Position numbers and translations under genes: made by a program
Part shown: piece after piece, positions 12,924-13,134 of the stretch
How positions within the stretch are numbered: position 1 is the first letter of the stretch
How the letters are laid out: each line of letters begins with the position of its first letter
NCBI GenBank assembly: GCA_947643295.1
Contig: CANRVM010000022.1
Coordinates: 1-13,134, forward strand
Length of the DNA stretch: 13,134 bases
Reading direction: 5' to 3'
Source of the DNA: an uncultured Mycoplasmatota bacterium
GTDB lineage: Bacteria > Bacillota_I > Bacilli_A > RF39 > UBA660
Notes under the pieces: model-generated
Databases searched by the model: none
Told to the model about the DNA's origin: nothing
Seen by the model: the letters and a program-made list of their open reading frames with translations, nothing else

Positions 12924-13134
12924 ATGGAAAAAAATGTAGTATCATTACTAATTAATCGTTTTGAAATAGAGTTTGAAAGACAAGATAGAGGTGGAGTTTA
13001 TGGTTATACTCAACGGAATTTAGCATACAATTCTAATAAGATAGAAGGTAGCAAATTAACACCTGAACAAACTTCTTCCTTATTTGAAACAGGAACCATT
13101 AAAAGTGACTCTTATTTATATGCAAAAGATGTGG
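12924..13134 (+). CDS. N-terminal part of a third Fic-family protein (runs off the window)
   Basis: ATG 12924 opens a frame that stays open to the right edge (70 codons). The sequence AYNSNKIEGSKLTPEQTSSL (34-53) is the N-terminal signature of Fic/DOC-type proteins. SNKIEG (37-42) fits the (S/T)xxxE(G/N) inhibitory motif with Glu41, so this would again be a self-inhibited class II Fic. The catalytic HxFx(D/E)GNxR loop lies beyond the window, so activity cannot be judged. The ribosome binding site is modest (AAGGAAG at 12908-12914, about 9 bases ahead, or TAAGG at 12917-12921). A palindrome with a possible -10 precedes it. Confidence 0.7.
   Translation, partial: MEKNVVSLLINRFEIEFERQDRGGVYGYTQRNLAYNSNKIEGSKLTPEQTSSLFETGTIKSDSYLYAKDV

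Noticed and set aside
1..13134. CRISPR array, tRNA, rRNA, insertion sequence or attachment-site repeats
   Set aside because: No regularly spaced repeats, cloverleaf-like sequences, transposase/integrase motifs or long direct repeats were noticed on reading both strands; a computed repeat search was not possible.

Overview
The window is AT-rich (roughly 30% G+C by eye). It has strong AGGAGG-type ribosome binding sites and TTGnnn-17-TATAAT promoters. Stops are almost all TAA or TAG, with one TGA, and every recognisable Trp is TGG. This fits a low-GC Bacillota relative with the standard bacterial code, in the broad Bacilli / Erysipelotrichia / RF39-like range. The sequence does not allow a finer placement. 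No rRNA, tRNA, CRISPR array, transposase or integrase was seen.

Left part (1-3635). The end of a membrane-anchored coiled-coil protein closes at a weak terminator. It is followed by a Ppx/GppA-like phosphatase. A minus-strand gene with transglutaminase-like Cys/His/Asp motifs comes next and appears to carry a one-base frameshift near its start. An XRE regulator and a small S51 peptidase (peptidase E-like) form a two-gene operon. Directly behind, in the same frame, lies an odd small ORF: a YtxH head joined to what looks like a piece of a VirD4/TraG conjugation coupling protein.

Fic region (3640-5420). This stretch looks even more AT-rich than its flanks. It holds a canonical class II Fic gene whose promoter is overlapped by a perfect inverted repeat, a decayed small ORF, and a second Fic-like gene whose motif has Gln in place of the catalytic His. 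A third Fic-type gene starts at the right edge (12924) and runs off the window.

Middle (5480-7250). A Cys-rich DUF3795-type protein ends at a good bidirectional terminator. Facing it is a minus-strand operon: a histidine phosphatase with a long tail, then an unrecognised protein that also appears to have lost one base just after its real start.

Right part (7311-12888). A good promoter drives six close-packed plus-strand genes: an APH-fold kinase, a one-domain cupin, a variant histidine phosphatase (VHG instead of RHG), an SDR fused to an unrecognised C-terminal domain, a Nudix domain with a degenerate box fused to an alpha/beta hydrolase, and an ASCH-domain protein. A kinase, a phosphatase, an oxidoreductase, a Nudix-hydrolase and an RNA/nucleotide-binding-type domain in one transcription unit suggest a small-molecule modification or salvage pathway. 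No substrate can be named from sequence alone. This operon and its two fusion proteins are the best candidates for something undescribed.
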